A stretch of DNA of 64,000 nt. Origin: Actinomycetaceae bacterium. GTDB taxonomy: Bacteria; Actinomycetota; Actinomycetes; Actinomycetales; Actinomycetaceae. A program made the translations under genes and the position numbers. Numbering within the stretch: the stretch's first letter is position 1; each line of letters starts with the position of its first letter. Positions 46,976 to 56,486 of the stretch are shown piece by piece. The notes beneath the pieces are model-generated. The model ran no database searches. It was given only the letters and a program-made list of their open reading frames with translations, and had not been told where the DNA came from. Where the stretch lies: assembly GCA_030532515.1 (NCBI GenBank), contig JAUNKY010000008.1, forward strand, positions 1 through 64,000, in the 5' to 3' direction.

Positions 46976-46989
46976 GAAACATATGTTCG
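46976..46989 (-). promoter_or_regulatory. SOS-type box proximal to lexA
   Basis: CGAACATATGTTTC on the minus strand matches CGAACRNRYGTTYG at all but the last base. It lies about 115 bp upstream of the lexA ATG. Confidence 0.65.
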
Positions 46990-47023
46990 AAAAAGTCTTG
47001 CATTTGGGTTCTAAATGCGATAT

Positions 47024-47037
47024 CGTACATATGTTCG
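47024..47037 (+). promoter_or_regulatory. SOS-type box, distal of a tandem pair
   Basis: CGTACATATGTTCG, one mismatch to the SOS consensus, exactly 15 bp upstream of the next box. Confidence 0.6.
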
Positions 47038-47038
47038 A

Positions 47039-47052
47039 CGAACAAGTGTTCG
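47039..47052 (+). promoter_or_regulatory. SOS (LexA) box upstream of the LysM gene
   Basis: CGAACAAGTGTTCG matches the SOS consensus in full and lies 14 bp before the LysM gene's ATG, overlapping its ribosome region. Confidence 0.85.
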
Positions 47053-47066
47053 ATAAGGAGAATGAA

Positions 47067-47627
47067 ATGAGCGCATTAACTATTCCACCAGTTCAGGAAA
47101 CTGGACGGGTAGTCAGCACCCGCCGTTCCCACCGCGGAACTACTGCTTCACGCGGACACTTGTACGTTGTGCCAGACGTTCGCGTCTCTACACCTCAGCG
47201 CGAACGTCGCCCAGTGGCTTCCGCTCCTGTGGAACGTTCCCCCAAGGTTGCCCACAGAGCGGAAGCCAAGAAAACTACCCGCGTAGAAATCAAGCAAGTT
47301 AAGCTAGCTAAACCAGCGACTGCAGAATTTAACGTTGCCGATCTGCAACTGAATCCAGAAGACAACATCAGCTGGAAAGCTATTGCGATTTTCGGATTGT
47401 TTTTAGTGGTAGCTGCTTTGGCTATCTATGGGTTAATTAGCCCCGCACAAGCAGAACAGCTCACTACCGCGTACGTGGCTTCAGGGGATTCACTGTGGTC
47501 CATCGCAGCTGCACATACGCCCGCAAATGGTGACGTAGCAGAAATGGTGCACCAGATTAAAACGCTAAATGGTTTACACACTGACAACATTCAGATCGGG
47601 CAAATCCTGGTTGTACCCACAAAATAA
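47067..47627 (+). CDS. SOS-controlled LysM protein, candidate cell-division suppressor
   Basis: A 186-residue protein with a basic, Arg/His-rich cytosolic N-terminus, one membrane helix (about residues 105-128, AIFGLFLVVAALAIYGLIS) and a C-terminal LysM domain (YVASGDSLWSIAAAHT to IQIGQILVVP) that binds peptidoglycan. The placement between lexA and nrdR with an SOS box matches Mycobacterium tuberculosis ChiZ (Rv2719c) and corynebacterial DivS, which slow division after DNA damage. The ATG at 47067 follows AAGGAG, and the longer start at 46974 would run through the SOS boxes. Orthology is inferred from layout and domains. Confidence 0.85.
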   Translation: MSALTIPPVQETGRVVSTRRSHRGTTASRGHLYVVPDVRVSTPQRERRPVASAPVERSPKVAHRAEAKKTTRVEIKQVKLAKPATAEFNVADLQLNPEDNISWKAIAIFGLFLVVAALAIYGLISPAQAEQLTTAYVASGDSLWSIAAAHTPANGDVAEMVHQIKTLNGLHTDNIQIGQILVVPTK

Positions 47628-47717
47628 GCAACCAAAGCTTTCAAACAAGTAAGTTTTATGGCAGTGCATCTTGTAGTACTATCAGACTAGTTCTGAACAT
47701 AAATTAAGGAAAACAAG

Positions 47718-48185
47718 GTGCACTGCCCATTTTGCCATCACGATGATTCCCGCGTTGTCGACACGCGCCTGTCTGACGACGGCCTCTCAATCCGTCGTCG
47801 CCGTGAATGCGTTAGCTGTAAACGCCGCTTCACCACCATCGAAACCAGTAGCTTCTCTGTAGAAAAACGCTCTGGGGTAGTGGAACCTTTCTCAAAGGAC
47901 AAAGTAATTTCCGGCGTTCGTAAAGCCTGCCAGGGACGCCCCGTAGATGAACACTCTTTAGCCGTCTTAGCACAACGTGTGGAAGAACAGCTTCGCAGCG
48001 CCGGTAGCTCAATTGTTTCAACCGATGAAGTCGGTAAAGCTATTCAACCCTTCCTCAGAGAGCTCGATGAGGTAGCCTACCTGCGATTCGCCTCAGTCTA
48101 CTCTGGATTCCAATCACTTGAGGACTTCGAAACTGCGATTGCCAGCTTAAGGGCAGACCGCCAACAACGCGAACACACTGAATAA
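47718..48185 (+). CDS. nrdR: Transcriptional repressor NrdR
   Basis: NrdR represses ribonucleotide reductase genes in response to ATP/dATP. The zinc ribbon is CPFC (residues 3-6) and CVSC (31-34), followed by an ATP-cone ([17 protein letters not shown]). The 155-residue length is standard. The GTG start follows TTAAGGAAAAC. It follows the LysM gene, as in mycobacteria. Confidence 0.96.
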   Translation: MHCPFCHHDDSRVVDTRLSDDGLSIRRRRECVSCKRRFTTIETSSFSVEKRSGVVEPFSKDKVISGVRKACQGRPVDEHSLAVLAQRVEEQLRSAGSSIVSTDEVGKAIQPFLRELDEVAYLRFASVYSGFQSLEDFETAIASLRADRQQREHTE

Positions 48186-48233
48186 GCGCAAGTTACGGCA
48201 TCAACCTAAATGGCTACAAAGCGCGTAAGCGGG

Positions 48234-48257
48234 GGCGAATAAGATTACTTATTCGCC
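48234..48257. terminator. Terminator between nrdR and fadD-like gene
   Basis: GGCGAATAAG and CTTATTCGCC form a perfect 10-bp stem around ATTA. It overlaps the 3' end and stop of the minus-strand acyl-CoA ligase gene and should end nrdR transcription. Confidence 0.85.
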
Positions 48258-50288
48258 TTTAGTTTTAGCATCCTTCAAAGCATCAGCTGACTCGGCTGCG
48301 GCTTCAATAATCGGTTCGCACACATCACCTGCGGAAACTCCGTCACAATCGTCATCTGCGTGAGCAGGTTCGCAGACATCACCTGCCGCAACCTCCGCCT
48401 CAGTAGCTTCTGGTTTTGTACCGTCGTCAGCTTTGTTAAAGAACGGTAAATCCTTTAATAGCTCTTGCGCATGCGCAGTTTTTTCGCTCACTTGCTCCGT
48501 GAACTCACGGAACTGGTCTTTCGCAGCTTCTGAACTGGCTCGTAAATGTTCAATCGCAGACTCAGAGGCCGCCCGTACCTGTTCCAACAACCCTTCAGAA
48601 GTCTCTGAAATCCCCATAATCGCATCGCGCACTTTGCGACGCATTACCTTGCCAATCTGAGACTTTGGCAGCTCCGGCAAAATCACGATTTGGCGTGGTA
48701 AAGCATAGTGGGAAATAGACTTTTCAGCCCACGCACGCACATCTTCTAAGGTTACTGAAGCGCCCGGTTCTAGAATTAAGGCAGCTACCACGTCCTCGCC
48801 ACGAACGGCTTCAGGTAAACCAACTACCGCCACGTCGCTAACCCCGGGCATAGACCGCACCGCATCTTCAACCTGGCTTGGATACACGTTAAAACCACCG
48901 GTAATAATCAGTTCCTTACGGCGGTCGGCCATCACAACGAAGCCATTATCAACACGCACCAAGTCTCCGGTACGTAGCCAGCCATCGTAGAAAGCACCCG
49001 CAGTTTCTTCAGGATTATCCCAGTATCCAGCAAAAACCTGTGGCCCCTTAACTAAAAGTTCGCCTACTTCCCCCGTAGGCACATCTTCATCCAACTGTTC
49101 TGGATTAGCGATGCGAATCTGTGTAGAGGGGAAAGGAACCCCCAAAGCACCTGGGCGACGCAGAGGTGAAAGTGGGCTTCCCAAAATCACCGGAGATGCT
49201 TCGGTCATCCCATAGCCTTCAATTAACAAACCACCGGTAGCAGCTTCCCAAGCGGCCGCAATTTCACCTGAAAGAGGCATGGCCCCAGAAAGTGCGTAAC
49301 GAATGGAAGACAGATCGTCCTCATCCGTACAAGCCTTCAAAATCCGGTCGAACATTGGGGCTACGCCGGGGAAGAAAGTACACGGAATCCTTCGCTGCGC
49401 TTCAAGAATCATTGGCACATCAAACTTCGGGAACAATACTAAAGTGGCTCCGAGTTTAAAACCAGCCGTCAACGCAGTGGTCATTCCAAAAGCATGGAAC
49501 AGTGGGAGCACCGTATAGAAAGTCTCCGCGCCTTCATGTAACTCCGGAACCCAGGCAACCGACTGATTAACATTCGCCCCTAAACTACCGTGGGTAAGCA
49601 TCACACCCTTAGGAATCCCCGTAGTGCCGCCCGTGTGCAGCAGTAACGCCACATCCTTAGCAGTTGCTGGGCACTGGCCCTTCCACGGTCCAGAAGCCGC
49701 CACCGCACGGTCCCAAGAACGTACCCATTTCGGACGTGGAGCCCGCATTTGTGCGCGCTTTTCCCGCGCCGGCGGGATCGGTAAACTCAATAGGAACTGA
49801 GAAGAAAGCGGCAGCGCCTTAGTTAAATCAACAGAGAAGGTAACTTCAGCGCCTACCAGCTGGGTATCGATTGATTCTAAAGACTTCTCCCAGACGATTA
49901 ATACTTTGGCGCCGGCGCGTTTAAGTTCTTCAGAAAGCTCGGCTTTAGGAGAGAGCGGGTTAGTTTCAACTGCAATCGCCCCGATATGCATAATCGCGTA
50001 TAAGGCTACGATATGCTGCGGGCAGTTAGGTAAAGTTAACCCAACGCGGTCTCCGGCACGCACACCGACTTGGTAAAGTACTCGGGCAGCTTGCTTAATC
50101 TGGCGAGCTAACTGTGCGTAAGTAGTTTGTTTCCCTAAGAAATCTAAAGCTACTCGTTGCGGGTAACGCTGCGCTACTTCAAAGAAAACCGTAGGTAGTG
50201 GCCGCTGCTCAGCTTCAATCGTGTAAGGAACGCCAGGAGCATAAGAAGCCCGTAAATCTTGAGTAAGTGAAGTAACTGTAAGGGACAC
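48249..50288 (-). CDS. Long-chain fatty acid-CoA ligase with a C-terminal extension
   Basis: An AMP-forming acyl-CoA synthetase of 679 residues. The AMP motif LLHTGGTTGIPKGVMLTHG (about 211-229), a GYGMTEASPV segment and GWLRTGDLV match the ANL superfamily, and KSQIGKVMRRK holds the catalytic Lys. The usual fold ends near 560. A further 110-residue tail follows, with a predicted coiled coil (VRAASESAIEHLRASSEA, DQFREFTEQVSEK). An acidic tract then repeats the block AGDVCEP, a possible Cys-containing tail of unknown use. The start at 50288 gives a full N-terminus. Confidence 0.9.
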   Translation of the reverse strand: MSLTVTSLTQDLRASYAPGVPYTIEAEQRPLPTVFFEVAQRYPQRVALDFLGKQTTYAQLARQIKQAARVLYQVGVRAGDRVGLTLPNCPQHIVALYAIMHIGAIAVETNPLSPKAELSEELKRAGAKVLIVWEKSLESIDTQLVGAEVTFSVDLTKALPLSSQFLLSLPIPPAREKRAQMRAPRPKWVRSWDRAVAASGPWKGQCPATAKDVALLLHTGGTTGIPKGVMLTHGSLGANVNQSVAWVPELHEGAETFYTVLPLFHAFGMTTALTAGFKLGATLVLFPKFDVPMILEAQRRIPCTFFPGVAPMFDRILKACTDEDDLSSIRYALSGAMPLSGEIAAAWEAATGGLLIEGYGMTEASPVILGSPLSPLRRPGALGVPFPSTQIRIANPEQLDEDVPTGEVGELLVKGPQVFAGYWDNPEETAGAFYDGWLRTGDLVRVDNGFVVMADRRKELIITGGFNVYPSQVEDAVRSMPGVSDVAVVGLPEAVRGEDVVAALILEPGASVTLEDVRAWAEKSISHYALPRQIVILPELPKSQIGKVMRRKVRDAIMGISETSEGLLEQVRAASESAIEHLRASSEAAKDQFREFTEQVSEKTAHAQELLKDLPFFNKADDGTKPEATEAEVAAGDVCEPAHADDDCDGVSAGDVCEPIIEAAAESADALKDAKTKGE

Positions 50289-50369
50289 TAGGTTAGCTTT
50301 CTAAACGGTGAAACTACTCATCCAGTTTAACGCAGAACCGCTAGGCGAGACTTACCGAAGCTAAGTAAT

Positions 50370-52592
50370 TTAAGACATCTGCAAGGCTGAAGGCAGTTTT
50401 TCACTACTTAGGACACGCAAACGCTGGGTGGGACGAGTCATCGCCACGTAAATATCACCCGGGTTTTGGTCGATTAACGCCAGCGGATCAACTACGATCA
50501 CATAGTCGAATTCAAGGCCTTTAGCCTGAATCGGACTCATCACACTTACCCGCGCGTCTAAAGAAGAATCCAAGCCCAGCTGGGTATGCCAATGCGGAAC
50601 CTGCTCAGCTGGAACAAGTACTGCCAAACGCCCATTCCCTGCGCCCACCGCCGCATCAAGGCGCTGCGACTCTTCGGCAATGACTCCAGGCAAAGCACTG
50701 TGCGTATCAGCAACCAGCGAAACTTCATAGGAATCAGCCAAATCACGCGCTGCTACCACCGGGAAAGCAGCCGAAAAACCGAGCTCATCCATAAGCGCAT
50801 TAGCACGGTTAAGCACTGAAGCCGGAGTACGGTAGGAAATACGCAAAACTTCTTCACCAGCTAACGCACGCGCCGCCGGACCTAAAAGCTCCTGCCAAGA
50901 ACGTGGACGGGCCTTAGTGGAACGCTGATCTAAATCACCCGTTACGGTAAAAGAACGAGCTGGACAACGGCGCAGCAGAATATGCCACGCCATAGGGTTA
51001 AGCTCCTGGGCTTCATCAACGATAATGTGCCCGTACGTCCACTGTCGGTCAAGCGCAGCGCGGTTGGCCACCGATTTAACCTCAGTTTCCGCGGCAGCGC
51101 GCTGTGCCAACATTTCCGCACTAACAATCCCGCCGCCCAGTTCCAAAGCAGCAATGGCTTCACCGGCGCGTGCCAGTTCCTCTTCATGCGCGTGCGCACG
51201 TTCGGCTGCGCTGGAAGAACGCTTTGGCAAAGCACCTAAAAGTTCTTCCAGTTCGTCAAGAATCGGCACGTCGGATTCCGTTAACGGATTTCCCCGAGGA
51301 CGCCACAAAAGCTCACGTTCCGCGGCAGAAAGCATCGGAGCGCACTTTGCTAAAAACTTCTGATCGGCAAAGAGCTTTTCAAGGACTTGGATGCCTGACA
51401 TAGGTAGCCACGCCAGGTTAATCGCTTTTTGTGCAGGTAAAGAACCGCGAATGTAATCGTGGTACCACTCTAAATCAGTTCCCATATTCTGATTCTGCGC
51501 ATGCATTTGGGTGGCAAGCTTACCCATCAATTCCAGGGCGAAACCTTCCCAAGCTTCGTTATGAGGCAGCCCCGAACGGCGCGCATTAGCGCGGGCCGTG
51601 CGCACGTCATCAGCAAATAAAGTCACCTGGTAAGAGGCAATAGTCAGCTTAGTATCCGCTGGAATCCGTTCGAAAGAACGCACGGCATTGGCACAAATCT
51701 GGATCCAATCCAAACGGCCTTTAATCTCGCGGACGGCTTCAGTATCGCGGCCGTGAGCTTTAATTCCCGGAAGCAGCGTAGCCATAGTCCGCGAGACAAC
51801 GCCGGTTTCTCCCAAGGAGGGGAGTACTTTATCAATGTAGTTTAAGAAAATCGGTGAGGGACCGATAATTAGTACCCCAGACTTTTCGAGCCGGGCGCGT
51901 TCAGCATAGAGCAAAAATGCCGCGCGGTGTAGCGCCACCGCAGTTTTTCCAGTTCCGGGGCCGCCTTGGATTACCAGCAGCCCATCGCCATCGCGGCGAA
52001 TAATCTCATCTTGCTCAGCTTGGATAGTGGCGACAATGTCACTCATATGACCGTCGCGGGCTTTGGTGAGAGCTTCCATTAAAGCTCCCTCACCTTGGAA
52101 AACAAGCTTGTTGCTAGAGGCGTGGGCAGCATCCAGCACTTCGTCTTCAATCCCCACTACCTTTTGCAAGCGGGTCTGAATGTGGCGGCGTCGCGCCACA
52201 CCCTGAGGATTAGCACCCGTTGCCTGGTAAAAAGGGCGGGAAGCAGGGGCACGCCAGTCAATGAGCATTTGATCGCCGTCCTCGGAACGAAGCCCGATGC
52301 GACCAATGTAGTGGATTTTCGAATCCGTCATATCCAATCGACCGAAAACCAAGCGGTCGCCGATATTCTCCAAACGGGTAGCTTCATCCCCCCAGTGCGC
52401 GGCAAAAGCATCGCGTTCGGTTAAAGCCTGGGGAGTATTGCGCCATTTAAAAGCCTCTGCACTGCGTTGGTTCTCACGGTATAGGCGACGTAGTTTGTTT
52501 AGCACTTCGTACGCTGAATCTACGAAGGCTTGTTCGGTGGCGATTTGAGCATCGCGACTATTTGCGCCTAAGCCGTGAATTTCGTTCAACAA
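50370..52592 (-). CDS. HelD/HelR-like UvrD-family ATPase
   Basis: A 740-residue superfamily 1 ATPase. The N-terminal coiled region precedes the HelD-type opening GRIGLRSEDGDQMLIDWRAP. Walker A is VIQGGPGTGKTAVALHRAAFLL (about 208), motif II is HIIVDEAQELNPM, and the C-terminal SPIQAKGLEFDYVIVVDP and YVAMTRPTQRLRVL complete it. HelD/HelR relatives recycle stalled RNA polymerase and can confer rifampicin tolerance; that role is inferred. The start is TTG at 52592 after AGAAAGG. It is divergent from the PAC2 gene. Confidence 0.88.
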   Translation of the reverse strand: MLNEIHGLGANSRDAQIATEQAFVDSAYEVLNKLRRLYRENQRSAEAFKWRNTPQALTERDAFAAHWGDEATRLENIGDRLVFGRLDMTDSKIHYIGRIGLRSEDGDQMLIDWRAPASRPFYQATGANPQGVARRRHIQTRLQKVVGIEDEVLDAAHASSNKLVFQGEGALMEALTKARDGHMSDIVATIQAEQDEIIRRDGDGLLVIQGGPGTGKTAVALHRAAFLLYAERARLEKSGVLIIGPSPIFLNYIDKVLPSLGETGVVSRTMATLLPGIKAHGRDTEAVREIKGRLDWIQICANAVRSFERIPADTKLTIASYQVTLFADDVRTARANARRSGLPHNEAWEGFALELMGKLATQMHAQNQNMGTDLEWYHDYIRGSLPAQKAINLAWLPMSGIQVLEKLFADQKFLAKCAPMLSAAERELLWRPRGNPLTESDVPILDELEELLGALPKRSSSAAERAHAHEEELARAGEAIAALELGGGIVSAEMLAQRAAAETEVKSVANRAALDRQWTYGHIIVDEAQELNPMAWHILLRRCPARSFTVTGDLDQRSTKARPRSWQELLGPAARALAGEEVLRISYRTPASVLNRANALMDELGFSAAFPVVAARDLADSYEVSLVADTHSALPGVIAEESQRLDAAVGAGNGRLAVLVPAEQVPHWHTQLGLDSSLDARVSVMSPIQAKGLEFDYVIVVDPLALIDQNPGDIYVAMTRPTQRLRVLSSEKLPSALQMS

Positions 52593-52829
52593 CGTGCCTT
52601 TCTAAGGTCGGCAAGCAGAGTGACAAATGGCAGTTACAAACAATAAAAGCCAAGAACCAATTATGCCTAACAGAGCGTCAGCTCGCTACTTGTAACCGCA
52701 TTTTGGACGAGTAACTTTAAGCACTTATTGGACCGCTTAAAAAGTCCCAGCTGAGCTTTGTGAAGCGTCTAAAAGGACATTAGTCCGTATCGTTGCTAAG
52801 CTGGAAATAACAAGTCGAAAGGAGTGGAA
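52593..52829. other. Divergent promoter region of the HelD-like and PAC2 genes
   Basis: About 235 bp without a gene. Promoters for both flanking genes are expected; the PAC2 ribosome site GAAAGGAG is at 52817-52824. No conserved operator was recognised. Confidence 0.4.
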
Positions 52830-53741
52830 ATGCTGTACGAACTGCAGAGCGAACTGCCTGAAAAAGCGCCCCTTTTGATTGTTTACTTCGCTGGCGTGAA
52901 CGACTCAGGCTATGCCGGACGGATCGCCATAGAACAACTCTATTCTGCGCTCCCTTCAAAAACCCTTGCGCGTTTTAACCTAGATGAGTTAATTAACTAC
53001 AAGCTCTCGGAACCAGTTCTCTACATTGAAAACTGGATGGTTTCCAAAATGGAAGAACCAGAGCTGACATTAGACCTGCTTTACGACGATGAAGGCACCC
53101 CTATCTTGCTCCTCACTGGGCAGGAACCACACCTGCGGTGGGAAGCCTTCTCAACCGCGGTTACCAACCTGGCCACCCAAATGGGAGTTGAACTGGTTAT
53201 TTCAATGAAGGGAATTCCCCTTCCACTGCCACATACCCGCAACCCCGTAGTACACCTCTACACATCAGATGAAGAACTTGCCGGCTCACAACCAAAGTGG
53301 GAACAGGGCTTCTATTTCACCGCCTCTGCCTCGCACTTCCTGCTCTATCGACTGCAGCAAGCCGGCTTTGAAACCATCCAATTTATTGCATCAGTACCCC
53401 TGTACCTAAAAGACGAAACCTACCGGCCGGCAGCCCTGGCACTACTGACAAATATCTCCCAGGTGCTAAATATTAAGCTACCGATCGGTAACCTAGCTGA
53501 AGAAGGCAAACTCGAAAACTACGTGGTTCCTGAAATAATCGCTTCCGCACCCAATTTCGCGAACCTAGTGGAAACTTTCGAAACTCACCACGATGAGCAG
53601 ATTGTCCCCGCCCTTTTAGATACCCCCAAATATCCGATTGATCTGGGAGAGTTTGGTTTAAACGACCAGGAAATCGACTCAGATGCCCTGGTTGAGTCGA
53701 TTGAGCAGTATTTAAAACGCTCAAACGAAGCAGAAAACTAA
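52830..53741 (+). CDS. PAC2 family protein
   Basis: A 303-residue protein of the PAC2 (proteasome assembly chaperone 2-like) family. The early LLIVYFAGVNDSGYAGRIA and the VELVISMKGIPLPLPHTRNP segments match actinobacterial PAC2 proteins. No proteasome genes are in this window, so a proteasome role is not implied. The ATG at 52830 follows GAAAGGAG by five bases; a GTG at 52824 is the alternative. It overlaps the converging gene by four bases. Confidence 0.85.
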   Translation: MLYELQSELPEKAPLLIVYFAGVNDSGYAGRIAIEQLYSALPSKTLARFNLDELINYKLSEPVLYIENWMVSKMEEPELTLDLLYDDEGTPILLLTGQEPHLRWEAFSTAVTNLATQMGVELVISMKGIPLPLPHTRNPVVHLYTSDEELAGSQPKWEQGFYFTASASHFLLYRLQQAGFETIQFIASVPLYLKDETYRPAALALLTNISQVLNIKLPIGNLAEEGKLENYVVPEIIASAPNFANLVETFETHHDEQIVPALLDTPKYPIDLGEFGLNDQEIDSDALVESIEQYLKRSNEAEN

Positions 53742-54568
53742 TTCCCCGCCCAGCGGCGCGCTTTCTCAGTATCCAAAACCTTCACCGGAAACGCCAACTT
53801 ACGCAGATTGCGTTCAGCTTCCAACCAAATCTCAGCAGTTTCATCGGCGCCCTCGTCAAGTAACGGATTCCGCGCTGCCAACACCACGTTGCCACGTCTG
53901 CCCCCTGCCAACGTCTTTCCCTCAGCAAACGCAAAGACATCCCTAAACGCACCTAAAGCTGCCCGCACTTCAAACCGCGCATCTACGCCGCCACCGTGAC
54001 CACAGTTAACTAACAGCAACCCACCCGGCCCCAAAGCCGTAGCCGCCTGAGTATAGAAATCACTTCCGCGCAAAACCTCGGGAGTCACCCCACCGGCAAA
54101 AACGTCTCTCACCACCACCTGAAACTTACCCGGTCGAGTCTGCGCTAAAGTCAGTGCAGCATCTTGCTGACGCAACTTCAAAGCCGCAGGCTTTGGCAAC
54201 GGGAAAAGCTGGCGTACCAAAGTCAACAGTTCACCATTTAAATCAACCGCCACCTGCGTTGAACCCGGGCGCAGCGCTTCCCAAGCGGAAGGTAAACTAC
54301 ACGCAGCTGCCCCCAAATGCAGGGCCCTTAACGGAGCCGGCAAGGGAAAAAACGCATTAGTCACGCACGTCATATACTGCATGTATTCGAACTCTAACTC
54401 AGTAGGATCTAACAGGTTAAGCGCCGAAGACTCCAAACCATCTAAGAAAACCGTCACCCGCTGCTGGTCAACCCGCACGCGAAACTCTACGTCACCCACC
54501 ATTTGAGTGAAGCCATCAGTTAAAGTAGGGGAAGAAGCAACAGATTTTTTAACACGTTTCGCAGCCAT
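53738..54568 (-). CDS. Spermidine synthase-like methyltransferase-fold protein
   Basis: A 276-residue protein resembling the spermidine synthase fold. The segment ALHLGAAACSLPSAW stands where the GGGxG loop is expected, followed by TQVAVDLNGEL and a DVFAGGVTP active-site region. The canonical polyamine synthase residues are not clearly present, so it may be an uncharacterised spermidine synthase-like protein rather than a true polyamine enzyme. The start at 54568 (MAAKRV) is chosen because longer starts run into the dinB promoter region; 54580 is the alternative. Confidence 0.72.
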   Translation of the reverse strand: MAAKRVKKSVASSPTLTDGFTQMVGDVEFRVRVDQQRVTVFLDGLESSALNLLDPTELEFEYMQYMTCVTNAFFPLPAPLRALHLGAAACSLPSAWEALRPGSTQVAVDLNGELLTLVRQLFPLPKPAALKLRQQDAALTLAQTRPGKFQVVVRDVFAGGVTPEVLRGSDFYTQAATALGPGGLLLVNCGHGGGVDARFEVRAALGAFRDVFAFAEGKTLAGGRRGNVVLAARNPLLDEGADETAEIWLEAERNLRKLAFPVKVLDTEKARRWAGN

Positions 54569-54601
54569 AGCTTTGACCATACCGAAGAACAGAGGCAGAG
54601 T

Positions 54602-55816
54602 ATGTCTAACGCACCGCGCGCCAGGAAAATCCCGCGCAACTGGGGGGACGACGATACTGGCTGTCACGTGCTGCACGTTGATATGGATTCTTTCTACGCC
54701 CAGGTAGAACAACTGGAAAACCCACAGTATCGGGGTCGCCCACTGATTGTCGGGCACGACCAGCCGCGCTCAGTGGTTACTGCCGCCACCTACGACCTGC
54801 GCCAGCTGGGAATCCGCGCTGGAATGCCGGTAACCCAAGCAAAACGGATTGCTCCCCAAGCGGTGATCAGTGCATCACCGCGCAGCGTCTACCAAAAGTA
54901 TTCGCAACAGGTAATGAGCATTCTAGCGACAATCACCCCCGCAGTTGAGCCAATCAGTATCGACGAAGCCTTTTTAGACATTAGCGGTTCGCGGCGCCGT
55001 TTAGGCTCCGCCCTGGAAATCGCCAAGCTAATCCGCGTTGAGATTCGCGAAAAGATTGGACTACCCGCTTCAATTGGGATTGCGGTCAATAAGTCAGTCG
55101 CCAAGATTGCTTCTGCCCACGCTAAACCCGACGGGGTTTTACTGATTCCGCAGGCAGCAACCGGCCAGTTCCTACGTTTGCTTCCAGTAGGCGCAATCTG
55201 GGGAGTTGGCGCGCAAACCCAGAAAGCCTTGGCAAAATACGGGATCGAAACGGTTGCTCAACTGGCCGATTTGCCGCTGAGACAGCTAGAGAAAATCGTT
55301 GGTAAAGCAAATGCTTATAGCCTAAGCCGCCTGGCAAACGGCGAGGATAACCGAAAAGTGGGAGCGCCGGCAGCGGAAAAGTCGATTTCCACTGAAAACA
55401 CATTCGCCGCGGATATAACTGATCGCCAGACCCTTCATAAGCTGATCGTCGAATACGCTCACGAGTGCGCTGGGCGTTTACGTAAAGGCCAGTGGGTGTG
55501 CTGGACGGTCAGCATTAAAGTACGCGCCGCAGATTTCACTACTGTGACGCGCTCGCGGACGCTGCGCCGCCCCACGGATTTAGGCAGTGAGGTGGCTGCG
55601 GTGGCACAGGAATTATTTGACAATCTGGGAGTCCCACGTGGGGGAGTGCGTTTGCTGGGGGTGAAGGTTGAATCACTGCAGCCCGCGGCAGCTGGGGTAG
55701 CGACTTTTTTGGATGATGAAAGTATCGGATTGGAAAAAGCTGAGCGCAGTATGGATAAAGTTCACGCGAAATTCGGTAAGGATTCTTTACGTCCGGCAAG
55801 TTTATTAGGAGATTAG
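54602..55816 (+). CDS. dinB: DNA polymerase IV
   Basis: Pol IV is a Y-family polymerase for translesion synthesis. The palm has HVDMDSFYAQVEQ (about 25-37) and SIDEAFLDISG with the catalytic Asp-Glu pair. The fingers contain YDLRQLGIRAGMPV. The 404-residue protein has the little-finger region but no obvious C-terminal beta-clamp tail beyond SLLGD. No SOS box was seen at its start. It is divergent from the spermidine synthase-like gene. Confidence 0.95.
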   Translation: MSNAPRARKIPRNWGDDDTGCHVLHVDMDSFYAQVEQLENPQYRGRPLIVGHDQPRSVVTAATYDLRQLGIRAGMPVTQAKRIAPQAVISASPRSVYQKYSQQVMSILATITPAVEPISIDEAFLDISGSRRRLGSALEIAKLIRVEIREKIGLPASIGIAVNKSVAKIASAHAKPDGVLLIPQAATGQFLRLLPVGAIWGVGAQTQKALAKYGIETVAQLADLPLRQLEKIVGKANAYSLSRLANGEDNRKVGAPAAEKSISTENTFAADITDRQTLHKLIVEYAHECAGRLRKGQWVCWTVSIKVRAADFTTVTRSRTLRRPTDLGSEVAAVAQELFDNLGVPRGGVRLLGVKVESLQPAAAGVATFLDDESIGLEKAERSMDKVHAKFGKDSLRPASLLGD

Positions 55817-55939
55817 GTACAATAAGTTTCTTACCTTTTGTACGATTGCACATTTTCTGTGCAGATTGCTTAAACTGGCTTAAACGACTATCTCACGGTG
55901 GAGTGCGATAGAGATTGGAAAGTTGGAAGAGGGCTGATC

Positions 55940-56275
55940 ATGGGCTTATCTGAACAAGAGCGCCAGATACTGGAGCAGATGGAGCGTGAGTTCCGTCAAG
56001 AAGACCCGGCTTTGGCTGCTACTTTGGGGCTTTCCAAACGGCCGGTGGAAAAAGCGCCGGTGCGTCGTTTGTCCGCGCGGAACTTGGCGTTGGGAATTAC
56101 CCTGGCTTTAGTTGGTTTGATTATGCCGCTGATCGGAGTCAGCATTGGTGGTTTGTGGGCGCCAGTTGGTTTTGGCATTGTTGGTTTTACGCTGATGGTT
56201 TACGGGATTTTGTTGGCGTTGCGTCCAGTTGGTTCCGGTAAATCGGGGGCTGGTCAGGCAAAATCTGGCAAGTAG
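55940..56275 (+). CDS. DUF3040 family membrane protein
   Basis: A 111-residue protein with the DUF3040 opening LSEQERQILEQMEREFRQEDP and two hydrophobic helices (LALGITLALVGLIMPLIGV and GFGIVGFTLMVYGILLAL). The family is common in actinobacteria, often near the division gene cluster, and its role is unknown. The start at 55940 is the ATG preceding GLSEQER, with a GGAAGAGGG site. Confidence 0.85.
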   Translation: MGLSEQERQILEQMEREFRQEDPALAATLGLSKRPVEKAPVRRLSARNLALGITLALVGLIMPLIGVSIGGLWAPVGFGIVGFTLMVYGILLALRPVGSGKSGAGQAKSGK

Positions 56276-56293
56276 TTTTAGACAAATATTTCT

Positions 56294-56307
56294 TTTCCCG
56301 AGGGCGG
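56294..56307 (-). repeat. Perfect copy of dispersed 14-mer CCGCCCTCGGGAAA
   Basis: Read on the plus strand as TTTCCCGAGGGCGG, in the gap after the DUF3040 gene. The left flank TTTCTT resembles the flank of other copies. Confidence 0.85.
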
Positions 56308-56394
56308 ATTCTAAGGTCTTGTTTTGCTTCGGAACCCGTGGTTTCTGAGGCTTGCTAATATAATCTGGCACTTTGCGCCTAGTTGCAAAAAGAT

Positions 56395-56428
56395 ACTGGG
56401 GGCGGAACCAGTTGATTCCACCCCCAGT
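56395..56428. terminator. Terminator between DUF3040 gene and glgC
   Basis: ACTGGGGGCGGAA and TTCCACCCCCAGT form a 13-bp stem (one mismatch) around CCAGTTGA. Confidence 0.75.
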
Positions 56429-56486
56429 GAGAGAGTTTCCCTATAAGCTTTCGCGGCGGTAGTTTTTGTTACCGCCAACGTAGCTG

